Part shown: one piece after another, positions 63,591-64,000 of the stretch
How the letters are laid out: each line of letters opens with the position of its first letter
How positions within the stretch are numbered: position 1 is the first letter of the stretch
Origin: Eulemur rufifrons
Taxonomy: Eukaryota > Chordata > Mammalia > Primates > Lemuridae
Assembly: GCF_041146395.1 (NCBI RefSeq)
Contig: NC_090986.1
Location: 43,932,001 to 43,996,000, forward strand
Reading direction: 5' to 3'
Length of the DNA stretch: 64,000 nt
Position numbers and translations under genes: made by a program
The notes under the pieces: model-generated
The model's input: the letters and a program-made list of their open reading frames with translations, nothing else
Database searches by the model: none
What the model was told of the DNA's origin: nothing

Positions 63591-64000
63591 ATGTGACTTC
63601 CACTTTCATAAGTGAAAGGGAGTGAAAGTATGAACCAAGAAGTTGTTTATCTTCTTTGAATTCGTTGAACTATTGGGATGGAGCAGAAGCAAGGAGATAT
63701 CCAGTAGGAGTACAGGCTGGGGAAAATGTCCTATTCTTTGTCAATATTATTTCATTATTTACTTCAAGTACTTAAGAATTCTCAGAACACAAGATACACA
63801 CATAGTCAAATAAAATAAGAAAATATTGTTGGGAGATTTTCTCCATGGGTCTCTGTACTTGTGTTTCTGCACTTTTGCAGGCAGGGGCACTGACTTATTT
63901 TGTTTCGGTCTGTCTTTTCAGGCGTGTTTGTATAGTGAGCAGCTTTAGAACATAGAGGTAGTGTCTTCCTTCGGAGAAAAGAGCAGACATGCTTAACCTT
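63591..64000. other. Unassigned sequence to window end
   Basis: No gene or repeat recognised. Confidence 0.4.

Overview
This is mammalian nuclear DNA, and almost certainly from a strepsirrhine primate (lemur or relative). The evidence is direct. Dimeric Alu elements are present, so it is a primate. Two of them (7671-8034 and 37553-37895) carry an extra A-rich linker with a second 'aattagc' motif, and their tail-side monomer reads 'gtgagctaggctgacgcca', as in lemur Alus. The younger L1 copies end in the lemur-type 3' UTR ('gtacccccataatatt' on the sense strand). Ancient L2, MIR, MaLR and Tigger copies fill much of the rest. Base composition is AT-rich, as in an intergenic or large intronic region.

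No host protein-coding gene can be supported. All long open stretches are fragments of L1 ORF1 or ORF2, a Tigger transposase remnant, shadows inside repeats, or chance ORFs. The one exception is a frameshifted acidic reading frame on the minus strand at 53212-53639, which looks like the C-terminal end of an unrecognised protein.

Layout. 1-10 kb: a solo LTR with perfect 4-bp target duplication (88-660), MIR, a short minus-strand L1 (3205-3464), a lemur Alu (7671-8034) and an L2 broken by a free left Alu monomer (8640-9482). 10-16 kb: a TA-flanked DNA transposon (10782-11618), an Alu, and an L1MA/L1PB-type element complete at both ends but missing about half its interior (12268-15352). 16-22 kb: L2 and MIR fossils. 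22-27 kb: a minus-strand lemur L1 with a GC-rich 5' UTR built partly of two tandem units, two internal deletions and a lost 3' end, abutting a Tigger copy. 28-35 kb: L2 interrupted by an old L1, an Alu, a repeat-poor stretch, and an MLT1-type LTR. 35-38.3 kb: a minus-strand lemur L1 with an inverted 5' tip (twin-priming signature) and an Alu inserted in it. 39-46 kb: a mosaic of MLT1 and L1 pieces, MIRs, and a plus-strand L1 3' end. 49-55 kb: L2, a MaLR LTR split by a Tigger, the acidic frame, and an MLT1 LTR with a GA/GC microsatellite. 55-64 kb: mostly repeat-poor, with two divergent CTCF-like motifs and a strong hairpin at 63289-63367.

The items most worth a second look are the precursor-miRNA-like hairpin near 63.3 kb, the acidic frame near 53.4 kb, the tandem 5' UTR units of the lemur L1, and the repeat-poor block at 59-63 kb. 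No new multi-gene system is visible. Repeat family names are given from recognition of their sequence, without an alignment, so subfamily names are tentative.
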